Origin: Seiridium cupressi
Lineage: Eukaryota; Ascomycota; Sordariomycetes; Amphisphaeriales; Sporocadaceae
Assembly: GCA_036674765.1 (NCBI GenBank)
Contig: JARVKI010000083.1
Coordinates: forward strand, 62,001-126,000
Direction of reading: 5' to 3'
DNA: 64,000 bases
Shown here: positions 1 through 12,107 of the stretch, piece by piece
Position numbering within the stretch: the first letter of the stretch is position 1
Layout: every line of letters starts with the position of its first letter
The notes under the pieces: generated by a model
What the model was told of the DNA's origin: nothing
Database searches by the model: none
The model's input: only the letters and a program-made list of their open reading frames with translations
Program-made: the position numbers and the translations under genes

Positions 1-509
1 CCACCACGCCTTTCGTCCGGCGAATCAGCTTCGGTGCCAACGCCATGCGTTCCATGCGAACCCCCGGAGGCTCCAGCCCTGGCTCATCTGGTAGGCCTGA
101 CCCAGCACGCCGTTCTTCGGGCGGCACGTCCCGCACGCCTCCCCTAAGCTCCACTACCACGGCCACTGGTCGTAGAACCAGCACTGCCCAGGCAAGCTCA
201 GCGTTATCTGCAAGATCCCCTTCTGACATTCTTTCCGCTCCTCGTACAGACCAAGGCTTCAATTGGTCAGAGCAGCTTAGATCCCGTGCCGAGAGCAGCG
301 TGTCCGGTGCACGCCCGTCCTTCAGTGGATTGACCGCTGCCGGCTCTCCTCCACGAACTGGAAACAGTCACCACGACCGCGCCAAGTCTGTCTCCGAGAT
401 GCCCGCCCCACCTCAACAGGCTGCTGCTATGAAGCCCAAGCAGCCAGAGCCACGCAAGCCCGACGCCATGCAGGAGCGCATCCTCAAGGGCGACTTCTAC
501 ATGGACTGA
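1..509 (+). CDS. 3' end of an uncharacterised Ser/Pro/Arg-rich protein (5' truncated)
   Basis: The frame is open from base 3 and stops after codons ending in GDFYMD, so only the last ~169 residues of a larger protein are present; the start lies outside the window. The visible part is low complexity, rich in Ser, Pro, Arg, Thr and Ala, and looks disordered, with a more conserved-looking tail (FNWSEQLRSRAES, then MQERILKGDFYMD). I recognise no domain. The codon pattern and the clean termination argue for a real exon and not a chance frame, but no function can be assigned. Confidence 0.6.
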   Translation, partial: TTPFVRRISFGANAMRSMRTPGGSSPGSSGRPDPARRSSGGTSRTPPLSSTTTATGRRTSTAQASSALSARSPSDILSAPRTDQGFNWSEQLRSRAESSVSGARPSFSGLTAAGSPPRTGNSHHDRAKSVSEMPAPPQQAAAMKPKQPEPRKPDAMQERILKGDFYMD

Positions 510-1700
510 ATGAAACCCGCGTGAGGGAGTCGATGCAACGTACGATACGATGCAGACTCGTAGACGACCACGCACGAACGACGAGGAGATGACGGATGGC
601 CTTGCGCTATCATACCCACATACAACCACAAACTACTCCGCGCCGCCTCGTTTGCTATCCGCCACCACCGCACGGCGTCGCGGTAGGCAACAATTTGTCT
701 TATGTGTTTCTGTTGAAGCACCTCGTTTAACTAACGTCACTCGCTTATACATTGCAATCTGGCGTTGGAATGAGGGATAGGCACTTGCTGCGACATGAAA
801 GGCGAGCGTCTTGTCAGACATAAAATCAAGCCAAACTGAAGCTGTATCAAACCGTGCCTGGGAATTGGCGCTGATCATTTGGGAACATAAAAAGGGAACA
901 CCAAAAATGCACTCTGACTAGGCTAGCCTCGCATTGATTCGCCATGCTGAAGAGGAACTTTGAGCTTGTCATCGACAACGTGTCACACTTATGGAGTTCT
1001 ACAATCTGCCATGGCTGGGGCTTATGTGTGTATGATAGGGCAGATTGACGTCGAAGAGATAAAAACATTTGCTCTTAAAAACTAGAAAACGAACGTAGCA
1101 AACTTACACCAAACACACTAAGTTATTACCTATGCTCTTTGAATTGCCTATATGGTGGGTCCGAACCCATTATAAGTTCGCAGTGCCCAGACAGTGTTCT
1201 GTATTTTGGAAGATAGCATAACAGTGAATATAATTGAATACTAAGGCCAAATTTAAGCATGGAAACAAGTGCTTCATGCCCAGTCTACTTTAGTTGATGT
1301 ATTCAAGATGAAGAAAATTCATGTTAATCTAATATACGTAATTCTTTTCTCTGAGCTTTGTAATATATACACGAGATTTTACAACGATTGACAAGAAAGG
1401 TCTAAACTTAGGAACGCCTCGTGATGGCGGCATATCGTATGTCTATCGTAAAAGTGGGATAAATGGGTGGATGTATTAGCTACTGTAGTGAAGGACTAAC
1501 GAGGACACAGCACGCCGCCCACCGACCAACACGGAAGAGACCAGCAACTCCCACTATGTTATTCCCAATATAGATATTGGCTAGTCTAACTCCGCAACAC
1601 CGTGGTAGCCTACCAATACTCCGCAAGACATTTTTTGACTCCTTCAGCATTTCATATTCATCACAGGTTGTGGTACAGCCGCCTTTCGGAGGTGGTGCAG
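510..1700. other. Intergenic, between convergent 3' ends
   Basis: This stretch separates the 3' end of the partial gene from the 3' end of the zinc-cluster gene. Composition becomes AT-rich from about 1080 to 1480. Open frames here are short and overlap each other on both strands, without splice support. I see no RNA gene and no repeat. Confidence 0.5.
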
Positions 1701-4332
1701 TTATTGGTAGGCAAACGGCTGTCCTCCTCCCGCATTGGGCATTCCTTCAAAGATGTACTCCATACTTTGTAAGCCATTAGGGTCCATGAACCCACCAAAC
1801 GTCAAGCCCATGGCTTGTTCGAAGCCATCACCCAAGTTGGAGTAGTCAAAGTCGGCGCTGAAGGAATTGTTCAAGTATGGCATCACGCCAGTCATATTGC
1901 TCTGATCGAACAGGTATGGCTGGGATGGTTGGACAGCAGCGCCCATCCAGCTGCTTGGGAACGGCTGGGTAGTGTTTAGATTGGAGTTGGCATTAGCGGC
2001 GGCGGAACCCTGATCGTTGTTGCGGTTGCCGGTGGCGATCTCGGACAATAGCTGTAGCGGTGTGTTGGCTGGATCATATTCGTTCGCCTGCGGTTGTGGT
2101 TGGGACGGGGCCAGTATGGTGCTCTCTGCTTTGCTGGCCGCCTCGCCGGCAGAATTCTGTCCAGGCAGTGACGGAGCTCCAACCTCTCCCTTTCCTTGCT
2201 TTTGAAACCAGCTTCTCAGCATAGCTAACACGACGATGAACTTGGCTGCTGGGCGTGACTTGTCAGCAGCAGCAACTTCGTTGAATTTCGCAAGCAGCTT
2301 CTCCAAATATTCCTCGACTTTCATGTTATCCTTGTTAATGACCTTGCCCAGTTCCGAGTTAGGGGTACTGGCACTAAAGTACATCTTGATCAAGACGACA
2401 ACGGCATACGCTACCCGAACAAAGTTAAAGACTGGCAAGCAGCGGATGCTGTATACGTCCATGGACAAGAACGTATCGAATATACCATCAATGGCTGTGA
2501 GGCAGGAGCTTAGCGCGCCGATGTGGGCCGCCGTGAGAGACTCGTTGAGGCCAGGTACCGGGTCCCTGAAAACTTCTGGTGTGAAGGGTGGACGAATTTC
2601 ATCTGCCTTGTCTACATAGAGGGCTATTTCATGCATATACAGATTGAGGACGTGGAAGCTCAGAAGTAGCGACGCTACACAAGTTAGAACACCGTCAATG
2701 TGAAAACACCGGATTAAACTTACGTTGTTTTACAGCCCTGGGAATGGAGTCGCTGTATTTCTCCAGGTCTCTTTCGAAGCCTCGGAGGGCATACTGAACC
2801 TTCGGCTCCGCAACATTGATGAATTGGCTCGGATCGTCCATGGAGAACTGTATTCCGACCTCCTCTGCCAATCGATGGGTCCATACAAGGTGACACAGGT
2901 ACTTGTCTGTCGGGGCGGCTTCTGGTGAGGATTCGAGGATGTCGATACACTCCGTCATGAAAGGGGCCCATCTAATAAGGTTCGGACGATGCAGTGCCAT
3001 GGCAACATTTGAAGCGAGGAAGTAGTTTGTCAACCAGGTGCGTCTAGCTTCGATAGTGGTCGGGTCGGGGAGTGGACTCTTCCGCATGGGGTGGTCTTTC
3101 CAAGTATATGGAATCATCCGTTGCTTGCTACTACTCCGCTTTCTACCCAGGCCTAAATCGATGGCCATGACAGCGCCCATGTGTACGAGCTGGTAGAACT
3201 TGAGCTCTTCAAAGTGCTCTGGCGGATGGTACCAAATGACCCCGACTATGAGAGCTTGCACAAGTTCCACGCTCTTCTCGCCATGTACAACAATCCTTTC
3301 CGCAAAGAGCTGTATCAGCTCTTTGACAAGTTGACGCTGAATATGTGGCACTTCGGAAGATGCAGCTGCCATGACCGCCAAAAAGAGAATGGGCTTTGTC
3401 TTGCGCACTTCGGCAGCTGTGGTGCCTGAAGGGAAGACCACCGCCGGCAGATGCTTGATCATGTGGTCTGTGTACCTTGCGAAGAACTCATTCGCCTGTT
3501 GCATGGTCATCAGACCGCGATCGATCATGTCTGTGGTGTTTTCATGGCGGTTTGGCGGCGGCGGTGGTGGTGGCCAGTTTTTGATGTCGTCCGAAGAGCT
3601 CTCCCCTGTTTCTGTGTGTTTCCTCTTTTGGCCAGCCATGACCATGGGCGGTATAAAGGCTTGCTGCTTATCCTGCTCAGGGCTATAGTGAGCTTGCGGC
3701 TCCCGCGACGGCGTCTGTGCCTGATTCCATTCCCGCGCGAGGTTTGCTATATGCTGCTGTTGCTGTTGGGGGCCACCGAATGCATTCTGCTCTGCAGGCG
3801 GAGGCTGCGAAGGGCCTCCTCCACCCCTCGATGCGTGCAAGCTGGCCGTCAGAGCATCGATCTTCTTCTCGAGCTCAGCAACCCTGCTGTCAGTCTTCTT
3901 CTGCCTCTTTCTTGTCGGCTGCGTTATAACACAAGGGCGGTTGGCCTTGCGACATCTCTTACACGGCCCATCCACGTCACTCGGTTCAGGTTCGCACTTG
4001 ACTTTCAGGCCGCGACAAGCTTCGCAAGCTCTTGGGCGCTTTGGGTCGTTGGGATCGCCTGGCGTTGTCGCGCTTGCGCCACCGTTGGGCGTCTCGTCAG
4101 AAGCTGGGTAGGGACGCGACGAGGCATTGGGCGTACCCGGAGCTGCGCCATAGCTCTGAGGCGGTGGTCCGATTGAAGTTGGACTGGGCCCCGTAGTGGA
4201 CGTGGTTACGGGCGAGGCGGTGGGTGCATCTGCTGGTGGGTGAACTGCAGCGTTGTGACCAGGACCGTCGTTGACCAGAATCGAGGCTTGCTCGTCAGCG
4301 CCGCGCAGTCTGGGGTCAATGCTGTCATCCAT
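1701..4332 (-). CDS. Zn(II)2Cys6 fungal transcription factor
   Basis: Two exons, 4332..2724 and 2674..1701, joined across a 49-nt intron (donor gtaagt, acceptor tgtag); frame continuity supports the join and gives 860 aa. Residues 103-134 hold the binuclear zinc cluster, C-x2-C-x6-C-x10-C-x2-C-x6-C (Cys103, 106, 113, 124, 127, 134), followed by a basic stretch (RKRQKK) and a short heptad-like coiled coil near 148-165. A Pro/Ser/Thr-rich N-terminus precedes it. The middle of the protein (about 250-640) has the helical character of the fungal transcription-factor regulatory region, and the C-terminus is Asn/Gln/Gly-rich, as in activation domains. The linker style resembles War1/Leu3-like regulators, but the target genes cannot be read from the sequence. 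It lies upstream of, and in the same direction as, the GH3 gene's 3' end, so a functional link is only a guess. Confidence 0.88.
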
Positions 4333-4989
4333 AACGGGTGGATAATGCTGGCCGGCTTTCTAACTTGCACCGGAAGCTCGGTGAGATAGTGTTGCGAAGG
4401 GGGCGGTAGCCGGTGCCTGTAGACGCCGAAGTGGAAGAGCTGCCCAAGGTGGAGCAAATTCAGCGCACTCGAGCCTCTTCTCTCACGTGACCCGCTCCCC
4501 ACGTCTTTCAGGGATGAGGCTTGTAGAGAAAACTGGTGTGGAATATAAACTCTGAAGGAGTGTAACTTTCGCCAGTCATCAGTATGTCGAAATATCTCCT
4601 ACATTCCCCTAGCCTGGTTGTCTCTGTGGATACTAGATACTAGGTTTTGGTGATCGCTGCATGTGCTTCTACTATGCAATCCAACTGCCGAGCAGACCGG
4701 GTCGCCTTTGACGCCTTAACTAGAGACGGAAACTCAGTAGGATACAACTGACACATTACATAGTATGCCTCGCAGCATTCCCATTATATGCTATTCGTAC
4801 TTTCCCTAGTAACAGGAAATCCTCATGTAATTGGTCTGGAATGCAGAAGTGCCAATGAACTAGTGTTGGCACGAGTTGTTGATTTACCAAACATCCCTAA
4901 AAACTACCAAGTCACCAGTTAGCATGCAACTGCAGCATTTCATGTAGTCCTGGCTCATGAACAGTGAGTGACCAGTGCTGGACACTCAT
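4333..4989. other. Promoter region of the zinc-cluster gene
   Basis: About 650 bp between the ATG of the minus-strand regulator and the stop codon of the minus-strand GH3 gene. It must contain the regulator's promoter and the GH3 3' UTR. No further coding potential or repeat is evident. Confidence 0.5.
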
Positions 4990-7900
4990 TCATATACATT
5001 GCATCGTCACGTTCAAGCTTGTGTCTGCCGTCCCTCCGCCGTGCGCTAACAACGCGAATGTATACTGTCCCTTCTCTAGCTCCCACTCATTCGACCGATT
5101 CAGAATGGTCAAGTATCTGTCAGCATCCAGTTGGAGCAACACGGTGATCTCTTCTTCAGCCTCGAGATACATGCGCTTGAAGGTCACCAGTTGTTTGACC
5201 GGCTGGACGATTGAGGACAAGCGGTTCAGAAGGTATACCTACGAATTACTCGCGGTCAGCCATTTCCTCTTCCGGTATACTGGAGAAGTTATCGGGAGCC
5301 AAGGATGATGTATCGAGAGATGAAACACCCGATTGGGAGATTCCGGCTCTCGAGACAGACTATGAAGGGGGGAAATAACTCCGAGTTCTTACCTGTAAGA
5401 CGTGGCTTCCGGCCATGGCGCCAGTGTTCTTCACCGTAGCCGAGAAAGTGATAGTATCGCCTTCAGTAAAGCTTCCGCTCGAAGTCGCAAACTGCGTTAC
5501 CTCAAAACTTGTATAGGATAGTCCATATCCGAAGGGGTAACTGGGCGTGGAGTCGGCATCCAAATATGGAATCTTCCGCGCCAGCGATTTGTAATTGTAG
5601 TACACAGGAAGTTGGCCAACGTGTTTCGGAACCGTGACCGGCAACCTTCCTCCTGGATTAGTAGCACCGAAGAGAGCGTCTGCAATGGCTTGACCTCCCG
5701 ACTGCCCAGGAAAGAACGTACTGATGACTGCTGCACTCTCACCGTAGTACTCAGGGATGGCAAAGGGTCGACCACCCTGCAGCACAAGCACTACAGGTTT
5801 CCTCAACCGATACATTTCACGGGCGAGTATGTCTTGGGAAGCAGATAGTCCAAGCGCTGCACGGTCGCCATTTTCGCCGTCGCTATTCCAAGCCGCACCG
5901 ACGGCGAGGACAATAAGATCCGATCCACTGGCCACCTGGGTAGCTTGTTCGACCGCATCTCCGTGGCGACTGGCAAGGTTCCAAAATAAAACCATCTGGT
6001 GGTTCAAGGAGACCACGTTCGCTATTTTCTTGTACAGGTTGAAGGCTTGATACTCAATCCGAATGTGGTATGTATCCCCCGGTCGAAAGGTGAAGGGGGC
6101 GGCGCCAGGGGGCGGGCTTGTCGTGTTCGTTTGAATATACGAGTAATCCATGATATTGCTCATGATTGTACCGCTCGAAGAGGCCCCATCGGTCCCTTGC
6201 GTCATGATTAAGTCTCCATCGACATACAACCTTACTGTTGTGTTGGGTCCAACGGCCACACCTAGCCAGCCGTCCACATCCAAATCGACGGGCGATTGGA
6301 GCTCACCTTCCCATATGACACTGAAATTTGTCGATGGAAGACCGGCAGGAGGGTAGAGTCCCCAGTCCACCGCAGGGGTTTCCAGCTTTTCGACTAATTG
6401 CTCACGGAAGTCCGTGGTCGCGAAGTAAGACGCAGAAAGGCCGCCTTTTGCACCACGGGATGATAACAAATAGCCTGGCACCGCATATTGGGAGTTATAC
6501 TCCCAGGCATTCGCGCCCCAGCTAGATACAAGCTCGAGTTCTGTGTTACTCTTGCTCGCATATCCGAGCAAGGCTTCCCTCAACGTCTTGGCTGCATCCG
6601 CTGGTGCTTGGCCCCAAGTCCCGGAATACCCACCGTAGTTCAGAGTATCAGCAAATGGACCGATCAGTGCTATCGTTTTGATGTTTTGTTCGTCTGGGTT
6701 CAGTGGCAGAGTTGTATTCTTGTTCTCCAAGAGCACGATGCTTTTCCCCGCTGCTTCCAATGTCAGGTCGTGGTTGCTTCTGGCAATGGCAAAAGGATCT
6801 GTATCCAGTGGAAGGTAGGGATCGTTGAAAAGACCGAGATCCCATTTCACACTTAGTATCGTCCGGACATGTGATTTAATGGTCGATAATGCCACAGAGC
6901 CGTTATCAATCAATTTTCTTGTAGCCTATTCGAATGTCAGAGATGGATGGCTCAATGGGCACAACAGATCGTACTTACATTAATGTAAATATCCAGTGGG
7001 TAATCATAGAACTGCAGCATACCACCAACGTTGAACCATTGTTTGATGGCATCCATTGGAGATTCAGCCACTTGATGCACTGTCTCGAGTTGCATTATAC
7101 CTATCACCACGTTAGTCGTCCATTCCGCCTTTCCAAGAACAACTTCGAAGCAGAGGTGAAACGCACCGGTATCATCAGCCATGACAAAGCCGTCGTAGCC
7201 CCAGTCTTCAAGAGCTTGATACAACATTGGATGAACAGAAGCCGGTATATCGTCGAGTTCGTTATAAGCCCTGCGCTCGTGTTAGATTGTGATAGAGTAT
7301 AGAGACAATCGTCCTACATCATGATACCCCTAACCCCGCCGAGATCAATTGCTGCCTTGAAAGGCACCATCAAATCTTGCACGATCTGTCGGTTCCCATG
7401 TCCCATGAACGGCGCTGCATTGTGGCCGGACTGCGGCGAGCCGTGCGCGGCGAAATGCTTTGGCATTGATATAAGTCAGACGTCCGGAGTAAGCACATGG
7501 GAAAACCCTTACTTTCATAATCGGTACAACGGCATCTGGCTCACTCAATGAGCCATTCTTCGAAAGCCCAGACGAGTAGGCAACCCCCATATGCGACGTG
7601 AGAACCTTGTCCTCCCCCCAAGCCTCTGCAGCTGGTCAGCGTGTGCGCCTCATCGTTCGGCTGGGCCAATTGTTTGTACCTTGCATTCGACCCCATCTCG
7701 GATCCAGCCCAAGGTCAAGAACAGGCGAGAAGCAAGCATGAACCCCTATGGATCTGGCTTCGGTCGCAATGGCGCGCCCTACACGGTACACAAGATCCGT
7801 ATCAAAGCTAGCTGATAGCCCGATGCTCTGCGGGAATAAGGATTGCTTGAAAGAGCCAACCCCGTGAAGACATTCGCCGGTCTGCATCAATGGTATTTTC

Positions 7901-8425
7901 AGCCGCGACCGTTCAAGGTTCCCCCTCTGTAGAGCGTTATAGTCGGAAGCATTCATCGGATACCTGCACATATGAGCATAGGAGCTATACGAGGATAATG
8001 AAGACCAATCCGTACCAATCATGCATCAAGCCAATTGGTGAGTCCGGGCTAGAACTCATCGTGGAATCTGTTTATATAGTCAGTCAGTGAGCCATTCAAC
8101 GTTGAACCGAACCGTAGCCTACTCCAAATGCCATCATCCAATTCCGGGCTGATGATGTCGCCAGCGAACATGAGATGCAGCTGTAGAGCTAAATCAAAGA
8201 TTAGACATTTGAGTGGTTAAAATGTTCAGAAAAGACATTACCAAGATCCTCCACGGTCATCTTTGCCACAACTTCATCGAGGAAAGAGTCCTTGTTCGTG
8301 ATCGAGAACCCATTATTCCTGTTTCCATCGTGACTTGAAGTGGTTTCATGATGGAGGGGAATTTGGGATGCCAGGGCACCCGGCAAGAGCACGACGAGTG
8401 CCGTGATACCGATTTGCTGCCACAT
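4990..8425 (-). CDS. Secreted GH3 beta-glucosidase/beta-xylosidase with PA14 insert
   Basis: Ten exons: 8425..8242, 8188..8123, 8067..8016, 7963..7680, 7625..7513, 7457..7318, 7270..7167, 7100..6979, 6925..5393 and 5238..4990. All nine introns are GT-AG, eight of 47-66 nt and the last 154 nt; the splice gives 948 aa. A signal peptide (ITALVVLLPGALAS) starts the protein. The GH3 N-domain shows MTVEDL, PLMQTGECLHGV, DPRWGRMQEAWGED and KHFAAHGSPQSG; the predicted nucleophile Asp lies in FVMADDTG. The GH3 C-domain carries a PA14-type insertion (about GLSASYFATTDF to LYVDGDLIM), a likely acid/base Glu in NSDGENGDRAA, and a C-terminal fibronectin-III-like domain. It should hydrolyse beta-linked glucosides or xylosides outside the cell. 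The exact sugar specificity is not readable. It shares a divergent upstream region with the SDR gene. Confidence 0.9.
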
Positions 8426-9486
8426 TATGAAGAGTCTGACATTGTGGAAGTAATCACAACGCCTCCAGCTGCGAGCGAATGGTCATAACACTAGTTGTCG
8501 CTCCAGAGTAGCTCCAGTATTTCCAAGTAACGTCGCATCTCTTTGCACACGTCTGGTGGCCGCATGTGGAGATCGCATGGAGCGTGGGGACGATAAGCAG
8601 GGATATGCGGCTTTAGGATTCCGACCCGTCTCTGTATGTGCGAGTCGACGCCAGATATTCAGTTGTTGAGTGCTCTCTCTACCCGCAGACCGACATGATC
8701 GTAGGCCTCGAATCCAAGGTCGTGTAAGGATTGATCAAGGACATCTATGCGGCTGGGGTGCTCCGCACGTGCAACTGTCCGGGCCAGTTACCGGGATGCG
8801 GGGCCGTTTCATCTTCGCCGGACAAGGTGGACAAGAGGTCGCCTATGGCCATGAGAGTGCTGAGGATATTATTATGTGGCAACAATACAAGCAATGTGTG
8901 ATTATCGCAAATAGAGTATTACAACCACTGAAAGATCTGGCAATTCGGATGTGACAGTACCGACCACAAGTGAGTTCAATGCGTCTAGCGAAACTTGATC
9001 CTTCCAAATCGTGGCACACAAATTCGGGTCGCACGCTCATCTACTCAGACGCGCGGAAGCGGTCTACACAAATGAAAGCATGAGATCCAGTGGTTTTATT
9101 ATTCTTTGGTATCAATGCCCGTCGGGTAGAATCGAGAAGTTTCCATGAGTGCGAGTAGGTTATGCTTAGGCGTTATCCTTGAGGAACATGCTTAAACATC
9201 ACCATTCTATCACATGCTTAGATGGTACTCTGGGGGTGGCTTCGGACTTACAGGCGTTATATCCACAATCTACTCTGTTCTATACGGAGATATTGGCAGA
9301 AAAACTAGTATTGATGATGACAGATCAATGCAGATCGTGAGGGGCTCTTAGACGGCTGAGCCATCTGATTAATCCAGAACCAGATCAGCACTAAGTCTTT
9401 GCTAATATAAAGGTAGATCGAATTCGTGGAATTGAATACCTGAGCTTCATATCTTCTTGACTACACCCAAATCTGGTTCCCCAAAA
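8426..9486. promoter_or_regulatory. Divergent intergenic region, GH3 / SDR
   Basis: About 1.06 kb between two divergent start codons, so it holds both promoters. A GCGGGG at 8798-8803 fits the short CreA consensus SYGGRG, which is weak evidence because the motif is common. A TATA-like element for the SDR gene is listed separately. No coding sequence was supported. Confidence 0.4.
9406..9411 (+). promoter_or_regulatory. TATA-like box of the SDR gene
   Basis: The hexamer TATAAA lies 76 bp upstream of the chosen ATG at 9487, in an AT-rich context. The position is reasonable for a fungal core promoter; no transcript evidence is available. Confidence 0.35.
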
Positions 9487-10560
9487 ATGGCACCGGCATC
9501 AATTGACGCGAGTGACTTGTTCGGCGTGAAAGGGTTAATCGCCGTGGTGACGGGTGGCGGAAGTGGTAAAGTTTACTGCCCATATCCATCTTTGCAAGAG
9601 TACGAGGTGGCTGACTCACACAGGTATTGGACTTATGATCGCACAGGCACTTGAAGCCAACGGTGCTATTGTCTATATCCTTGGTCGCCGTCAGCAGACC
9701 TTAGACAAAGCCGCCAAGACCGCTGTGAGTTTAGACCTGTCCGCGCCTCAACGGAAACGAAACTTCCAGGTGTGCTCTAACATGCGTGAGCGCCGGCACT
9801 AACGCTAGATTGCCGTCAGAAACAGGGAAACCTGCATCCCATTCAATGTGACGTTACCAAGAAGAGTGATCTCGAGCGCGCTGCAGAGGAGATCAAGCTG
9901 AAGTATGGCTATGTCAACGTGGTGATAGCGAACTCGGGCGTCGTCGGACCGAATGTGCTTGGAATGCCAGAAAACCTCAGTATTTCAGAGTTCAAAAACT
10001 GGCTCTGGAACTGGGACCCTGATGAACTCAATAACACATTCGCCGTCAACACCGCTGGAGTGTTCTACACCGCCGTCGCGTTCCTCGAGCTTCTTGACGA
10101 GGGAAACAAGCGCAGCCATCTCAAGCAGAGAAGCCAGGTCATCGCAACGACCAGTATCGGTGCTTACGTCCGCACTCTTGTGGCAGGGTTCGGGTATGAA
10201 GGTTCCAAAGCTGCTACTACCCACATCATGAAGCAATTTGCCACAAGTCTAGTCCCTTACGAGATACGGGCTAATATCATAGCTCCTGGCTGTGAGTCCC
10301 TTTAACAATCCGGTACTGTTGTTTCTTCATTGCCTGCTGACTCTGGCATAGGGTACCCAAGTGATATCACGTGTGGTTTGATAGAGAAACAGAACGAAGG
10401 GGGATGGCCGAAGGACTTTGTGCCGGAACAGCGACCAGGAGATGAGCAGGATATTGCTGGCGCGGTTCTGTTTCTCGTCAGTAAGGCTGGCGCATACATC
10501 AATGGCAATGCGTTGGTGACCGATGGAGGGCGAATGGGAATCCTGCCTGCGACGTACTGA
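9487..10560 (+). CDS. Short-chain dehydrogenase/reductase (SDR)
   Basis: Four exons: 9487..9565, 9624..9724, 9820..10291 and 10352..10560, giving 286 aa. The ATG at 9487 sits in a good fungal context (CCAAAAATGGC), and the frame upstream of it has no ATG. The Rossmann motif TGGGSGIG is split by the first intron and reads through after splicing. Further family marks are a CDV segment, an IANSG motif, the catalytic Ser in ATTSIGAY and the YxxxK pair in YEGSKAA. The C-terminus ends VTDGGRMGILPATY, the usual cofactor-binding loop and tail. It is an NAD(P)-dependent oxidoreductase, probably cytosolic; the substrate is unknown. The form resembles many fungal SDRs near secondary or sugar metabolism genes, and it is divergent from the GH3 gene. 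Confidence 0.88.
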
Positions 10561-12107
10561 GCTGGGAAATGAGGTTTTGTTAGCAGAACTCTGTTTGAGG
10601 CATCGGACTTGGCAGATTGCACGAGAGCTTCGCATGCATGAGGGTCTAGGTTCTCTGCTTTCGCGAAGTTCACTTGGCTGAGTGGCTCAGACTTGACCTG
10701 CCAAATCGGGTCGCAAGTGTAAATTGAATTTATATAATTCTTCGCGCGACTATCACTGTGCTTTAAGCAAACCAACGCCTAGCCACTTATCCATCCACAG
10801 TGCCCTTCGTTATGATGCCTAGAATACTGACTGCTCTCAAACCCCATTTCGGCTAGCCTCTCTAGGAGATCATTCCTCCAGTCAGGCCTCAACTTGGGTC
10901 CACCTCAACGCCCAAGCAGCTCTGTCGATTTATGTCTCTTAATTCTGAAGATATATACTCAGATCTATGATCGAGCCATAGATCATGAGTTTTATATGTT
11001 ATTGTATGATTTAATTTCCATTCGCAGCTTTGGGATGATGAGAAACGGAAGCCATGTTGCGTAGTAAACTGCAGATACGTAATGACCTACGTGATACTCT
11101 GGTGATCCTTCCTCGCAACTATGTATTAATGTATGGAAGAAAATTACAATAACAAAAATATCGATTTTTACCAGTAAAGGGTGCCAATAGCTCTCTGTCT
11201 GAATTTGATTCTTTTCGGTCGAGCCATGTCTTCACCTCAAAACTGCTGGGAACTACCACACAGCAGATATCGATAGGTCAGTAAATGGTCAGGATATAAA
11301 TTTAATTTCTTGGTTGTTTTCGTACGCTAGATTTCCACATTGCTTGTCTAACCTCCCATATCACGGAATCATTCAATTGTATAGGCAGTGATGATATTAA
11401 GCTATATGACATTGTATTTCCGTACACATTGCCTTTGATCGAACAAGGAATCACAAACATGTTCTAAGCCCCAGGTCCTGAATAATTTATGGCCAGTCGC
11501 TTGAACATGGAACTGGTAACTACGGTCATACGCCAATTTAGCACATAGACGAGCAAATACCCAACCATAGCATATGTCCTAATGCTATCTCCAAGGATGT
11601 CAGCCAGGACCTGGATCCTGCCCCAATTCCCAGATTACACGATCATTCTAGTCGACTCAGGAGTTCCAGAGGTCAGTGGGGGCCGCTTTGCCGAGATACT
11701 TAGCAACAGCTCATGCCTACTTGGTAAAAGCTTAGGTTACATTGCCAAGAGCTCGGCTTCGAATTGGAAGCGGGATTTGGCGAGGCCAGGCATCTCTAGC
11801 AGACTATATGGCGAATCTTGAATTGAATCCGGAAACTCACATGCTCATCATTGCTTGGCAGCATCCATTTTCGCAGTTTACGGGATACGCAATATGAGAT
11901 GATTCACTCAACCAATGAGATTGTGAAAATATTATGCCCATCATTTCAACCGCGTTTTTATTGTGTCATACTGCGACCAAGATAGAGATCGAAGCTTTCG
12001 ACTTCTCCTGTCCAGTCCAAATCCGCTTGAGTGGTATATTAACCCGGCCATGACCGCGACAGTGAGCCGTCAAGAGCAAATCCCGCATCATTGTGTCCCT
12101 CTACAGT
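10561..12107. other. Intergenic, AT-rich
   Basis: About 1.5 kb between two plus-strand genes. The 10930-11560 part is clearly AT-rich. An 79-codon frame at 11582-11821 has no ATG start and no family resemblance. A TATATTAA-like stretch near 12035 may serve the carboxypeptidase promoter. Nothing else is seen. Confidence 0.45.

Noticed and set aside
1141..1200. Possible tRNA from a GGTTCGGA-like B-box on the minus strand
   Set aside because: No cloverleaf could be folded around it; acceptor and anticodon stems do not pair.
10302..10775. 157-codon minus-strand frame over the SDR 3' end
   Set aside because: It is the antisense shadow of the last SDR exon.
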